64,000 nucleotides of DNA from positions 434,001 through 498,000 of the forward strand of contig NZ_PJCF01000006.1 of NCBI RefSeq assembly GCF_002835935.1. Direction: 5' to 3'. The DNA is from Paraglaciecola sp. MB-3u-78. GTDB taxonomy: Bacteria > Pseudomonadota > Gammaproteobacteria > Enterobacterales > Alteromonadaceae. A program made the translations under genes and the position numbers. Of this stretch, positions 8,843 through 18,007 are shown one piece after another. The notes under the pieces were generated by a model. The model made no database searches. It saw only the letters and a list, made by a program, of their open reading frames with translations, and was not told where the DNA came from. Each line of letters opens with the position of its first letter. The first letter of the stretch is position 1.

Positions 8843-9115
8843 ATGGCTGTATCAATCAAGCTCAACGATGAGTTAAAAAACAAAGTTCAAAAAATTGCAG
8901 AAAATAATCAGCGTTCGCCTCATTGGATAATGTGTGAGGCAATACGTGATTATGTTGAGCGACAAGAGAAAAAACAAATATTCAAACAAGAAGCACTGGC
9001 TTCTTGGGCGTCATATAAAGAAACGGGGCAACATCTCACTGGCGAAGAAGTGAATCATTGGTTAAGCACATGGGGCACTGATAATGAAACGTTAGTACCA
9101 GCATGTCACAAATAG
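8843..9115 (+). CDS. Ribbon-helix-helix antitoxin (ParD/CopG-like)
   Basis: A 90-residue protein whose first 50 residues form a ribbon-helix-helix DNA-binding domain (strand MAVSIKLNDEL, then helices ending in EAIRDYVERQ). The charged C-terminal tail would wrap the toxin. It overlaps the toxin gene by 13 bases, the usual antitoxin-first arrangement. It should neutralise the toxin and repress the operon through the palindrome at 8807-8823. The pair lies between two identical terminator hairpins. Confidence 0.85.
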   Translation: MAVSIKLNDELKNKVQKIAENNQRSPHWIMCEAIRDYVERQEKKQIFKQEALASWASYKETGQHLTGEEVNHWLSTWGTDNETLVPACHK

Positions 9116-9396
9116 TTGTTACTCAAAATGCGGCGCAGGGATTAGAAATTTGTCGATTGTTTCTTGCAGAAAAAAATCCTCTTGCTGCTACTCATGCTGG
9201 TCAAATTATTATTAAACACTTCCAATTACTTGAACAAAATCCACAGTTGGGAAAGTCTCTAAACGACGATTCAGAATTGTACGAGTTGATTATTGGATTC
9301 GGTGATTCGGGATATGTGGCTCTATATCGATATGACCCTGTATCAGACGTGGTCTATCTACTTGCTTTTAAGCACCAAAAACAAGCGGGTTATTAA
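9103..9396 (+). CDS. RelE/ParE family toxin
   Basis: A 97-residue protein with the RelE/ParE fold pattern: N-terminal helices (AAQGLEICRLFLAEKNP), then the strands ELYELIIGFGDSGYVALYRY and VVYLLAFKHQKQAGY. It overlaps the antitoxin gene by 13 bases. The terminal FKHQKQAGY resembles ParE more than ribosome-dependent RelE, so gyrase may be the target, which is an inference. The gene is intact, so the module could be active. Confidence 0.85.
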   Translation: MSQIVVTQNAAQGLEICRLFLAEKNPLAATHAGQIIIKHFQLLEQNPQLGKSLNDDSELYELIIGFGDSGYVALYRYDPVSDVVYLLAFKHQKQAGY

Positions 9397-9429
9397 ATTT
9401 TGCACGGATAAATTTTGGCAGTAATCAGA

Positions 9430-9449
9430 AAAAGCGCCGAAGCGCTTTT
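9430..9449. terminator. Bidirectional terminator between the toxin gene and purD (copy 2)
   Basis: The same 20-base AAAAGCGC-CGAA-GCGCTTTT hairpin as at 8621-8640, with A-runs on one side and T-runs on the other. It can serve both the toxin gene (+) and purD (-), which converge here. Confidence 0.85.
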
Positions 9450-9478
9450 TACTTAATTCAATACACCACTTGTTTTAG

Positions 9479-10765
9479 TTAATTATTTTGCTCGCGAGCA
9501 ATTGCACGATAGGCGATATCATCGCGATAAAACATACCGTTGCAGCTAATTGTTTTAGCCAGCTTATAAGCATTCTGTTGGGCTTCGGTGACAGTGTTAC
9601 CTAAAGCGGTAGCACACAGGATTCGACCACCGTTAGTTGTCACATTGCCATCAACATTTTTGGTGCCTGCGTGAAAAATTTTGCTACTGGCATTGCCAAG
9701 CTCTAAACCCTCAATCACGTCACCCTTAACGTAACTATCTGGATAACCACCTGCAGCAAGTACCACGCCAACAGCAGCTCTGGTATCAAATGCAGCTCGA
9801 ATCTGGTCAAGTTTGCCGTCTAAGGCTGCTTCAACTAATTCAACTAAGTCAGACTGCAAACGCAGCATAATAGGTTGGGTTTCTGGGTCACCAAAGCGGC
9901 AATTGTATTCAATCACTTTAGGTGTGCCATCTGCCATGATCATCAAACCCGCATATAGAAAGCCTACATAGGTATTGCCTTCAGCAGCCATGCCTTCCAC
10001 TGTGGGATAAATCACTTCTTTCATCACGCGCTCATGGATATCTGCTGTGACCACCGGTGCAGGTGAATAAGCACCCATTCCGCCAGTATTTGGGCCGGTA
10101 TCACCATTGCCAACACGTTTATGATCTTGGCTGGTGGCAAAAGGTAAAACGTTTTTGCCATCCACCATCACAATAAAACTGGCTTCTTCACCATCGAGGA
10201 ATTCTTCGATAACTACGCGGCTACCTGCTTCGCCAAAAGCGTTACCCGCTAACATGTCACGAATCGCATCTTCTGCATCGGTTAATGTCATGGCGACAAT
10301 CACGCCTTTACCTGCTGCTAGCCCATCAGCCTTTACCACAATAGGCGCTCCTTTTTCTCGCACATAGGCAAGGGCAGGCTCAATTTCGGTAAAGTTTTGG
10401 TAGTCAGCGGTGGGAATATTGTGACGTTCTAAAAAGTCTTTGGTAAAGGCTTTTGAGCCCTCTAGCTGGGCTGCAGCTTGAGAAGGGCCAAAGATTTTTA
10501 GTCCTTTAGCCTGAAACTCATCCACCACACCTAACACTAGTGGCACTTCTGGGCCCACTATCGTTAAGTCTATTTGGTTTTGTTCAGCAAAGGCCACCAA
10601 AGCAGGTACGTCTTCTGCACCCACATCCACATTGGTTAATTTATCTTCAAGTGCTGTGCCAGCATTACCTGGTGCTAGAAACACTTGGGATACTTTTGCC
10701 GATTGCGCTGCTTTCCAAGCCAGTGCATGTTCGCGACCACCGCCGCCAATAATCAATACATTCAT
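9479..10765 (-). CDS. purD: Phosphoribosylamine-glycine ligase (GARS)
   Basis: A 428-residue ATP-grasp enzyme, close to the 429 of E. coli PurD. Seen are the N-terminal GGGGREHALAW loop, the VKADGLAAGKGV ATP-grasp segment and the NCRFGDPETQ metal-binding segment. It joins glycine to phosphoribosylamine, the second step of purine synthesis, in the cytosol. It lies downstream of purH on the same strand, but an unrelated exported methyltransferase gene separates them. Confidence 0.97.
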   Translation of the reverse strand: MNVLIIGGGGREHALAWKAAQSAKVSQVFLAPGNAGTALEDKLTNVDVGAEDVPALVAFAEQNQIDLTIVGPEVPLVLGVVDEFQAKGLKIFGPSQAAAQLEGSKAFTKDFLERHNIPTADYQNFTEIEPALAYVREKGAPIVVKADGLAAGKGVIVAMTLTDAEDAIRDMLAGNAFGEAGSRVVIEEFLDGEEASFIVMVDGKNVLPFATSQDHKRVGNGDTGPNTGGMGAYSPAPVVTADIHERVMKEVIYPTVEGMAAEGNTYVGFLYAGLMIMADGTPKVIEYNCRFGDPETQPIMLRLQSDLVELVEAALDGKLDQIRAAFDTRAAVGVVLAAGGYPDSYVKGDVIEGLELGNASSKIFHAGTKNVDGNVTTNGGRILCATALGNTVTEAQQNAYKLAKTISCNGMFYRDDIAYRAIAREQNN

Positions 10766-10807
10766 AGGGTTTGTTATTCTTTAGTCATTTATTTAGGGCT
10801 TAACAAA

Positions 10808-11617
10808 TTAGGGCTTAATAAACTTAAGTGTCATACGTGAGCTTTCACCGATAGCTAAATATTTTGCGCGCTCTTTTTCGCCCAAACGTAATCCAGGGGG
10901 CAGGGTCCATACGCCTTTTTCATGCTCAGAGGTATCGAGTGGGTTAAGGTTGACATCGCTGTGTGCAAGTAATTTAAATCCTGCTTTTTCAGCAGCAGCA
11001 ATCACAAAGGACTGTTTCATATATCCTGAGCTTTGTTGTGCTTCATCAGTCAAACCTTCTGGCAGTTTATGTTCAACTACACCTAACACCCCGCCTTTTT
11101 TAAGGGCTTTAAAAAAGCTTGAAAACGCGCTATCAACACCTTCTTGTCCAGTTTGCATATACCAATTATGTACGTTGCGGAAAGTCAGTACTCTATCCAG
11201 TGAGTTTGCAGGAGCAAAATCCATGGCTTTAGTAGGATGAAATGCCGTCACTTTAGTATTTTTGTAGCTATCATCCTGACTAATCTTTTGCATAAAACCA
11301 TCGAGAGACTTTTTGTAGTATGCGTTGCCGCCTTCTTCTATATAAAAATGCGCAGCATAAAATTGTCCCTTCTCATTTAAAAGAGGAGCAAGAATACTAC
11401 TGTACCAACCGCCACCAGGAGAAATTTCTGCGACAGCCATCTCTGGTTGCACATCGAAAAAACGCAACGTTTGTTGAGGGTGGCGATATTCATCCCGAGA
11501 ACGTTCTTTAACAGAGCGATTTTCGTTATTAACTGCATCGCTAATGCTGTCAGCAAATACTTGGGGTGAACTGAATAAAGATAAGGTAATCGCAACTTTC
11601 AAGGCTTTTTTAAACAT
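10808..11617 (-). CDS. Exported class I methyltransferase-like protein
   Basis: This 269-residue protein has a signal peptide (residues 1-22, ending QVFA) and a methyltransferase-like fold. A glycine-rich SAM-loop-like motif (EISPGGGWYSS) follows the conserved ERSRDEYRHPQQTLRFF lead-in. Related proteins are annotated as class I SAM-dependent methyltransferases with a signal peptide. Export is puzzling because SAM is not expected in the periplasm, so the real ligand or reaction is open. It sits between purH and purD on the same strand, with 42 bases to purD. Confidence 0.75.
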   Translation of the reverse strand: MFKKALKVAITLSLFSSPQVFADSISDAVNNENRSVKERSRDEYRHPQQTLRFFDVQPEMAVAEISPGGGWYSSILAPLLNEKGQFYAAHFYIEEGGNAYYKKSLDGFMQKISQDDSYKNTKVTAFHPTKAMDFAPANSLDRVLTFRNVHNWYMQTGQEGVDSAFSSFFKALKKGGVLGVVEHKLPEGLTDEAQQSSGYMKQSFVIAAAEKAGFKLLAHSDVNLNPLDTSEHEKGVWTLPPGLRLGEKERAKYLAIGESSRMTLKFIKP

Positions 11618-11704
11618 AATTCTCTCAGATTGTTAGTGTGTAAAGGTGAACAAAAAATATCTAAATAGATTGTAGCGACATTGAACCTCAGAGTTAACAA
11701 AAAC

Positions 11705-11733
11705 CGCAGTCAATATTTTTGACACTGACTGCG
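11705..11733 (-). terminator. Terminator after purH
   Basis: An 8-bp stem (CGCAGTCA at 11705-11712 with TGACTGCG at 11726-11733) has T-runs on both sides and stops 18 bases from the purH stop. It probably ends purH transcription, leaving the methyltransferase and purD under separate control. Confidence 0.75.
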
Positions 11734-11751
11734 TTTTTTAGATCCAAGCTA

Positions 11752-13359
11752 TTAGTGTTTAAAGTGACGGATACCTGTGAAGACCATGGCAATACCATGT
11801 TCGTCTGCAGCGTCTATGACTTCTTGATCGCGCATTGAACCACCCGGTTGGATAATGGCACTGATACCTGCGGCAGCAGCGGCGTCAATACCATCACGGA
11901 ACGGAAAAAACGCATCAGACGCCATCACCGATCCTACCACTTGCAAACCTTCATCCGCGGCTTTAATGCCAGCCACTTTGGCAGAATAAACACGGCTCAT
12001 TTGACCTGCGCCTACACCGATAGTCATACTGTCATTGCAATATACAATAGCGTTTGATTTAACGTATTTGGCTACTTTCCAAGTGAACATTAAATCTTTT
12101 AACTGTTGTTCAGTGGGTTTTACTTTAGTCACCACTTGTAGCTCTTCTTCTTCAACCATACCAAAATCACGGTCTTGGACTAATAAACCGCCATTAACAC
12201 GCTTAAAATCATGACCTTCGGTAAGTTGACCTTGCCAATCACCGCAAGCTAATAGACGTAGGTTTTTCTTAGCAGACACAACTTTGATAGCCGCATCACT
12301 AATGGTTGGCGCGATAATCACTTCTACAAATTGACGGTCAACAATGGCTTGTGCCGTGGCTGCATCGAGTTCGCGGTTAAAGGCGATAATGCCACCAAAG
12401 GCTGAAGTCGGGTCGGTTTTGTACGCGCGGTTATATGCACTTAGGATGTCGTCACCCAAGGCAACACCACAAGGGTTAGCGTGTTTAACAATTACGCAGG
12501 CCGGTACATCAAATTCTTTGACACATTCTAAAGCGGCATCGGTATCAGCAATATTGTTGAAAGATAATTCTTTACCTTGCAACTGAATTGCTGTGGCAAC
12601 TGAAGCTTCTTGGATATCATTTTCAACATAAAAAGCAGCGCTTTGATGACTGTTTTCACCGTAGCGCAAATCCTGTTTTTTAGTGAATTGCATATTAAAA
12701 GTACGAGGAAATTCGCTGTGCTGATGGCCACAGTCTGTTTCGCATTCACTGGACTCAATCATGGCACCAAAGTAGTTGGCAATCATGCCATCGTATTCAG
12801 CTGTGTGTTCAAATGCGGCAATGGCTAAATCAAAACGTGTGCTTTTGGTGACAGCATTGTTGTTGGCCTGCATCTCGGCAGTAACCCGAGCATAATATTT
12901 AGTATTAACCACAATAGTGACATCATTATGGTTTTTAGCCGCAGCGCGAACCATAGTGGGGCCCCCAATATCGATATTTTCGATAGCGTCTTCTAAGCTG
13001 CAATCGTCATTGGCAACGGTGGCGGCAAAGGGGTACAAGTTCACGACTACCAAATCGATAGGCAGAATATTGTTTTCAGCCATGACTTGTTCGTCTTGTC
13101 CACGGCGAGCCAGAATGCCACCATGAATTTTGGGATGTAAGGTTTTCACTCGGCCGTCCATAATTTCAGGATGCCCTGTGTAATCTGATGCTTCAATAAC
13201 GTTTAGGCCATTGTCCCTAAGTAATTTTGCGGTGCCACCGGTAGATAATAGTTCTATACCTTGGCTGGCCAAGAACTGAGCAAACTCAAGTAGGCCGGAT
13301 TTATCAGATACGCTTAATAATGCGCGACGAATAGGTGTTGCTGGTAAGTCTTGTTGCAT
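11752..13359 (-). CDS. purH: Bifunctional AICAR formyltransferase / IMP cyclohydrolase
   Basis: A 535-residue protein (E. coli 529). The N-terminal MGS-like IMP cyclohydrolase domain covers about residues 1-150 ([22 protein letters not shown]). The C-terminal formyltransferase domain carries the [10 protein letters not shown] catalytic segment and ends FTGIRHFKH. It performs the last two steps of IMP synthesis. Its gene follows fis and dusB on the same strand, an order common in Alteromonadales. Confidence 0.97.
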   Translation of the reverse strand: MQQDLPATPIRRALLSVSDKSGLLEFAQFLASQGIELLSTGGTAKLLRDNGLNVIEASDYTGHPEIMDGRVKTLHPKIHGGILARRGQDEQVMAENNILPIDLVVVNLYPFAATVANDDCSLEDAIENIDIGGPTMVRAAAKNHNDVTIVVNTKYYARVTAEMQANNNAVTKSTRFDLAIAAFEHTAEYDGMIANYFGAMIESSECETDCGHQHSEFPRTFNMQFTKKQDLRYGENSHQSAAFYVENDIQEASVATAIQLQGKELSFNNIADTDAALECVKEFDVPACVIVKHANPCGVALGDDILSAYNRAYKTDPTSAFGGIIAFNRELDAATAQAIVDRQFVEVIIAPTISDAAIKVVSAKKNLRLLACGDWQGQLTEGHDFKRVNGGLLVQDRDFGMVEEEELQVVTKVKPTEQQLKDLMFTWKVAKYVKSNAIVYCNDSMTIGVGAGQMSRVYSAKVAGIKAADEGLQVVGSVMASDAFFPFRDGIDAAAAAGISAIIQPGGSMRDQEVIDAADEHGIAMVFTGIRHFKH

Positions 13360-13459
13360 GTTTGTTCCATGTTAGGTCCACTTTTTAAGTGGCAAAGATT
13401 TTGGCAATTTAATTCGTATGCTTGTTTGTTGACTATTTGGTCATGGTCAACACAAACAA

Positions 13460-13483
13460 AAAGAGCACCATAAGGTGCTCTTT
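13460..13483 (-). terminator. Terminator after fis
   Basis: A perfect 10-bp stem (AAAGAGCACC / GGTGCTCTTT) with an ATAA loop lies 17 bases beyond the fis stop. Runs of A and T on both sides make it a standard Rho-independent terminator. Confidence 0.8.
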
Positions 13484-13500
13484 ATTTTAGACAAAAACTC

Positions 13501-13800
13501 TTAGTTCATGCCGTATTGTTTTAGCTTCTTACGTAAGGTGCCACGGTTGATACCTAACATAGTTGACGCTTTAGTTTGGTTGCCACGTGTGAAAGTCATT
13601 ATTTCTTCTAACATTGGCGCTTCTACTTCGGCCATGACTAGCTCGTATAAATTTTCGATGTTGGTGTTATCAAGTTGTTTTAAATACTTGTTTACCGCTT
13701 GTTTAACAGAATCGCGAAGAGGCTTTTGAGCCTGAGTTTGCGAAGGAGTCGTTACCGTAGTGGTAAATGGAGAAGTTACATTTTGTTCGAACATATACAA
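13501..13800 (-). CDS. fis: Nucleoid-associated DNA-binding protein Fis
   Basis: A 99-residue protein, near the 98 of E. coli Fis. The C-terminal helix-turn-helix ([21 protein letters not shown]) is almost identical to the family consensus, and the N-terminal part shows the dimerisation helices. Fis bends DNA and controls rRNA, tRNA and many growth-phase genes. It follows dusB after 23 bases, the widely conserved dusB-fis operon. Confidence 0.97.
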   Translation of the reverse strand: MYMFEQNVTSPFTTTVTTPSQTQAQKPLRDSVKQAVNKYLKQLDNTNIENLYELVMAEVEAPMLEEIMTFTRGNQTKASTMLGINRGTLRKKLKQYGMN

Positions 13801-13823
13801 TCTTGCTCTTTAAGTTAGTCATA

Positions 13824-14837
13824 TTAAGCAGCAGGTGAAACTAGCTCAGACACAAATGAAAGTGCTGGTTCGCCTGCCAATTTATCAAAGTACATCGTTA
13901 ACGCATCAAGTTGCTGTCCTGCATCTTCGATGGCGTTGAACTTTGCACGGAACAGTTTTTGCTGGTCGTGTTCGGTCAAATACCAGCCCACATGCTTGCG
14001 GGCAATCCTGCAACCCTTTATACCACCATAAAACTGATGGACATTGGCGACGTGTTCTAGCAAAACGCTACTCACCTCGTCAATGCTAGGTGCAGCCAGT
14101 ACTTGGCCAGTTTGCAGATAGTGCAAAATCTCGCGGAATATCCAAGGGTGACCCTGAGCACCCCGACCGATCATTAGCGCATCTGCGCCGGTGTATTCCA
14201 AAACGTGCTTTGCTTTTTGCGCGCTTGTTATATCACCGTTAGCAACAACAGGTATCGACACGGCTTGTTTAATAGCCTTTATGGTGTCGTATTCTGCGTC
14301 ACCTTTGTACATACAGGCTTTGGTGCGACCATGCACCACTAATGATTGAATGCCGTTGTCCTGTGCAATTTGAGCTATTAATAACCCATTGCGATTTTCA
14401 ACATTCCAACCTGTGCGTATTTTTAAGGTAACAGGTACATCGACTGCTTTTACTACCGCTTGAATGATTTTCTCAACCAAGGGTGGGTCTTGCAGCAATG
14501 CCGATCCTGCTAACTTTTTATTCACTTTTTTAGCTGGGCAACCCATGTTGATATCAACAATTTGCGCGCCATTACCCACATTAAACTGTGCCGCTTGTGC
14601 CATTAATTCAGGATCTGACCCTGCAATTTGCACTGAACGCACCCCCTCTTCACCCTCGTGATCCATCCGTTGTCGGGATTTATCCGAATCCCAAACCCTA
14701 GGATTGGACGAGAGCATCTCTGATACCACCAAACCTGCCCCAAGACGTTTACATAGTTGTCTAAAAGGTCGGTCTGTCACTCCCGCCATGGGAGCCAGTA
14801 TCAAATTGTTTTCTAACGCATATGGACCAATCTGCAT
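13824..14837 (-). CDS. dusB: tRNA-dihydrouridine synthase B
   Basis: A 337-residue flavoprotein. The FMN-barrel start (LAPMAGVTDRPFRQLC), the catalytic C100 in NMGCPAKKV and the IGRGAQGHPWIF phosphate-binding segment match DusB. It reduces uridine to dihydrouridine in the D-loop of tRNAs. Its ATG is preceded by about 200 bases without a gene on this strand, where the dusB-fis promoter probably lies; promoter boxes could not be fixed. Confidence 0.96.
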   Translation of the reverse strand: MQIGPYALENNLILAPMAGVTDRPFRQLCKRLGAGLVVSEMLSSNPRVWDSDKSRQRMDHEGEEGVRSVQIAGSDPELMAQAAQFNVGNGAQIVDINMGCPAKKVNKKLAGSALLQDPPLVEKIIQAVVKAVDVPVTLKIRTGWNVENRNGLLIAQIAQDNGIQSLVVHGRTKACMYKGDAEYDTIKAIKQAVSIPVVANGDITSAQKAKHVLEYTGADALMIGRGAQGHPWIFREILHYLQTGQVLAAPSIDEVSSVLLEHVANVHQFYGGIKGCRIARKHVGWYLTEHDQQKLFRAKFNAIEDAGQQLDALTMYFDKLAGEPALSFVSELVSPAA

Positions 14838-15052
14838 AATATAGAATGATTATCCTTCACATTTAATTGTGCAAAAATCGACCGTGCTCTAAAAAGGGGC
14901 GCAAGTTTAAGGGTTTTTTGTTGTCTTGGAAAGGCTAGTAAACAAACAATTTTGTACTTTTTTTAATCAAACCATATTGACTTTAAAAAAAGCAGGCTAT
15001 TTAAACTGATTTACCAGTATTTTAGAGAAAATCGTTACCGAAAAGTAAACAG

Positions 15053-15370
15053 CTAGCGTTTTATGTTGCCAAGTAACATATCTTTATACATTACCCAATC
15101 ACCTAATAAACTGTAAAAAGGATACTTAAAGGTAGCGGGTTTATTGTGTTCAAAAAAGAAATGTCCTGCCCAAGCAAAGCCATAACCTAAAACAGGTACA
15201 AACCATAACAACATCCATTGCTCAGTCATAAGGGAGTAAGCCAGCAAAGCTAAGATCAAAGTAGAACCAACAAAATGTAAACGCCGACAGGTTAGGTTTT
15301 GATGTTCAGACAGGTAATAAGGATAAAACTGGGCAAAACTGTTAAATTCAGAGGGGGCTTGTTGAGTCAT
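15053..15370 (-). CDS. DUF962 (Mpo1-like) membrane protein
   Basis: A 105-residue membrane protein with the DUF962 pattern: an early RRLHFVGST, then GYGFAWAGHFFFEHNKPATFKYP, and GDWVMYKDM near the end. The yeast relative Mpo1 is an iron-dependent dioxygenase acting on 2-hydroxy fatty acids. The two histidines in the LHF and GHFFFEH segments, conserved in the family, are present. A role in lipid oxidation is therefore possible but inferred. The gene is monocistronic. Confidence 0.8.
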   Translation of the reverse strand: MTQQAPSEFNSFAQFYPYYLSEHQNLTCRRLHFVGSTLILALLAYSLMTEQWMLLWFVPVLGYGFAWAGHFFFEHNKPATFKYPFYSLLGDWVMYKDMLLGNIKR

Positions 15371-15535
15371 GGCGATGAGCTTTTAGCTTGATGTTTAAAC
15401 ATAAATTTAGCATAACGAATGCCCATTAAATGTCTACTTGGCGACAGTTTATATTTATGACTAAATCAATAATTAGCTTGATTTTCAATGATTTGACCCC
15501 ATTCCCAATTCAAGCAAATGTATATGGACTCTATT

Positions 15536-16381
15536 ATGAATAACGTGATTGATATTACCCCAGAAAATTTCCAGCAAGTCATATTACAAGACTCGCAAAC
15601 ACAAGTGGTGATGGTAGAGTTTTGGGCCGAAGGTTACGAACCAAGCCAGCAATTGGCTCCAGTGTTAGCCAATGTGGCCGCTAAATATAGCGGTAACTTG
15701 ATCCACGCTCGTGTTGATTGCCAGCAACAGCAAGAAATCGCTGGGCAATTTGGTGTGGAAAACTTACCTACAGTGATTCTGGTAAAAGAAGGTCAACCCA
15801 TTGATGGTTTTGCTGGTGTGCAAACTGAAGCAGAAATTATAGCCACATTTGAAAAACACTTGCCCAAGCCAGAAGACACTTTATATGAACAAGGGGTCGA
15901 GTTAGTCAGCGCGGGCGATTATCAGCAAGCTTATACTGTGCTGAAACAAGCTCATGACATGAATGTTGGACGGGCTGATATCAAGTTGTTACTAGCTGAT
16001 TGCCAAGTAGAGTTAGGCCAAATAAAACAAGCTAAAGCTTTGTTAGACACAATTGGCTTAGTTGACCAAGACGCCTTATACAATAGTATTTTAGGAAAAA
16101 TTGAGTTGGCCGAACAAGCGGCTGATTCACCTGAAATCAAGGCCTTGCAAGAGCTACTGCTGCACAACTCTGATGACCTAGAGATAAAAGTCAAACTTGC
16201 GGTGCAATTGCATCAAGCTAATCAAATAGAAGAAGCGCTAGAGCTGATTTTGTCGGTCTTATACAAAGATCTGAATTTTGGTGACGCGAAGAAATTAACG
16301 TTGGATATGATCAATGCCTTGCCCGATGGGGATCCATTGAAATCGAAGTTTAGACGTAAGGTTTATGGGTTGTTGTATTAG
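15536..16381 (+). CDS. ybbN: Thioredoxin-like TPR co-chaperone YbbN (CnoX)
   Basis: A 281-residue protein with an N-terminal thioredoxin fold (about 1-110) and C-terminal TPR repeats. The redox site of thioredoxin is gone: WAEGYEPSQ replaces WCxxC, so both cysteines are absent. E. coli CnoX likewise lacks a CxxC but keeps one cysteine there. The protein probably works as a holdase chaperone rather than a reductase. The start at 15536 (MNNVIDI) was chosen over 15518 by family alignment. A hairpin terminator follows. Confidence 0.9.
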   Translation: MNNVIDITPENFQQVILQDSQTQVVMVEFWAEGYEPSQQLAPVLANVAAKYSGNLIHARVDCQQQQEIAGQFGVENLPTVILVKEGQPIDGFAGVQTEAEIIATFEKHLPKPEDTLYEQGVELVSAGDYQQAYTVLKQAHDMNVGRADIKLLLADCQVELGQIKQAKALLDTIGLVDQDALYNSILGKIELAEQAADSPEIKALQELLLHNSDDLEIKVKLAVQLHQANQIEEALELILSVLYKDLNFGDAKKLTLDMINALPDGDPLKSKFRRKVYGLLY

Positions 16382-16431
16382 CTACAACAGGGTTTAGCTA
16401 CGAGCTATTAAATCTAAAAGTATAAAGAGAG

Positions 16432-16452
16432 ACCGGCGCTAGCCGGTTTTTT
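16432..16452 (+). terminator. Terminator after ybbN
   Basis: ACCGGC / GCCGGT stem (16432-16437 with 16442-16447), GCTA loop and a T-run to 16452, 50 bases after the ybbN stop. Confidence 0.85.
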
Positions 16453-16794
16453 GTTGGTTATACCAAATTTAGAACCACAAGCATCGGCTTTGCTGACTGA
16501 GAGATTCAGGCAGATACAAAATTCATATTCTGGGTGATGAGTAATAGTTGGGCTTCTTTTATGGCAATTTAAATCAGAAAATGAAAATGGTATAATAATG
16601 ATTAAAAAGCTACCGTTCTCAGACCAAGTCAGTCATTTATTTTCATAGTTTATCTTGTCATTATAGCGAGTGTAAAAATTGACTGTTTTTAGGTACAGTA
16701 AACCTAATAATCTTCTAATTCCGACTGCAACTCGCTACGCCCTTTCCGTCGGCTTAATGTGGCGTAGTACACTCAATCTAAGCTAGGACGTTAT
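16453..16794. other. Gene-free stretch with an attC-like segment
   Basis: No coding signal is visible. Near 16727-16768 there is a CCGAC...GTCGG stem and a CTACGCC...GGCGTAG inverted pair, ending in CTTAATGTGGCGTAG. This resembles the right half of an integron attC site with one T missing. The following gene starts immediately after a GTTAT at 16790-16794. The symmetry is imperfect, so this is a suggestion only. Confidence 0.25.
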
Positions 16795-17310
16795 ATGAAA
16801 AATCTTATTTACCTATCACTTTTTGTCATTCTATTACCCACAATGAGTTTTGGAGGGGATAAGCATCAACTTGAAGAACATGAAGAGAAACATCAACAGT
16901 CTTCCGGGGTTGAAGCACTTTCTCATGAATTACGTGAATTGCTCTCTCAAGAAATGAGAGCCTTGGAAGGTGGAATGATGTCCATTATCCCTGCGTATAT
17001 TTCTGGAAATTGGGATGAAATCGCAACCATTGCAGGAAAAATACAAAATAGTTATATTTTGAAACAGCAACTAACAGAAGAACAAATAAAAGAACTAAAG
17101 TCAGTGTTACCCCTTGAATTTATTGCAAAAGATCAAAATTTTCATTATCTAGCTGGAATGCTTGAACATGCTGCTAAGAACAAAAAATCTGAATTAATCA
17201 ATTTCTATTTTTCTGAAATGAGCGAATCTTGTGTCAGTTGCCATACTGCATTTGCAACACATAAGTTTCCAGCATTAGCGCCAAAAGAAAAAAATGAGCA
17301 TGTGCACTAA
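16795..17310 (+). CDS. Exported c-type cytochrome (cytochrome c'-like)
   Basis: A 171-residue protein with a signal peptide (residues about 1-19) and a single heme-binding CVSCH at residues 146-150, near the C-terminus. A helical body precedes it. This C-terminal heme site is the layout of cytochrome c' / class II cytochromes, which bind small gases or shuttle electrons in the periplasm. Histidines cluster after the signal peptide and at the C-terminus and may bind metals. The ATG directly follows GTTAT, and the gene sits alone, as cassette genes often do. Confidence 0.75.
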   Translation: MKNLIYLSLFVILLPTMSFGGDKHQLEEHEEKHQQSSGVEALSHELRELLSQEMRALEGGMMSIIPAYISGNWDEIATIAGKIQNSYILKQQLTEEQIKELKSVLPLEFIAKDQNFHYLAGMLEHAAKNKKSELINFYFSEMSESCVSCHTAFATHKFPALAPKEKNEHVH

Positions 17311-17561
17311 AAAGAATAACCAGAGCAATCATCCAGATCGGTTTAAAGTAACTTCTGTTTTGATACTGCAACTTAAATCGTGGAGTGTTATATGCAAATT
17401 AAGTGTGAGAGATAAATATTGAAAAATACTAAGTCACTCAAGAAAATAAAGAACACTGTAAGTCATTGCATATAACAAGCACTGTCAAAAATACACTTGG
17501 CAGTTTTGAATATTAACAAGGCAGTCACGTTAATGATGGTTATGGTCATGGTCACGGCTTC

Positions 17562-17948
17562 ATGGCCACTCTTGATCCTGATGGGCAGTTGAGCCATTGG
17601 TTAAAGGTGAGTAAAGAACTTCAGGACGCTGCTAGCGTAATGGCAGGGGATTTAGTCACATTAGATATCGAACCTGTAGATAAAGAGCCAGAGCCTGAGA
17701 TCCCTTTAAATTTGCAACAAGCACTGGCCGCAACTCCCGCAACACAGAGTGTTGGGGACGATACAACAACGATTGCTGGCTTGGATTGGATACACTGGGT
17801 TATATCAGCCAAACAGTCTAAGACTCGCGCAAAGCGAATTAGTGACGCTTGTAATATGCTTTCTTCGGGAAAGCGGCGGGTTTGCTGTTTCGACCCATCT
17901 GGTTTCTACAGTAAGGCTTTTTGTGCGCCACAGGCTGCAGAGTGTTAG
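17562..17948 (+). pseudogene. Truncated YdeI / DUF1905-like protein
   Basis: The frame encodes the end of a DUF1905 domain (MATLDPDGQLSHWLKVSKEL, GDLVTLDIEP) followed by a YdeI-like helical domain (DWIHWVISAKQSKTRAKRI, GKRRVCCFD). The first 40 or so residues of DUF1905 are missing; the in-frame upstream codons give only a glycine/histidine-rich VNDGYGHGHGF before the ATG. The C-terminus stops after FCAPQAAEC. It is best called a 5'-truncated remnant, although a short protein could still be made. Confidence 0.65.
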
Positions 17949-18007
17949 GTTGTTTAATGCCTACAATTTATTACTGATGGAAGTTTCGTTACATTGTTGT
18001 GATTAAA

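Noticed and set aside
15518-15535. Longer start for YbbN at 15518
   Set aside because: It adds six residues not seen in the family; 15536 aligns with the E. coli start region.
17474-17536. Second attC-like segment (TAACAAG ... CACGTTAAT)
   Set aside because: The terminal boxes do not match the attC consensus and the arms do not pair well, so it was not listed as a site.
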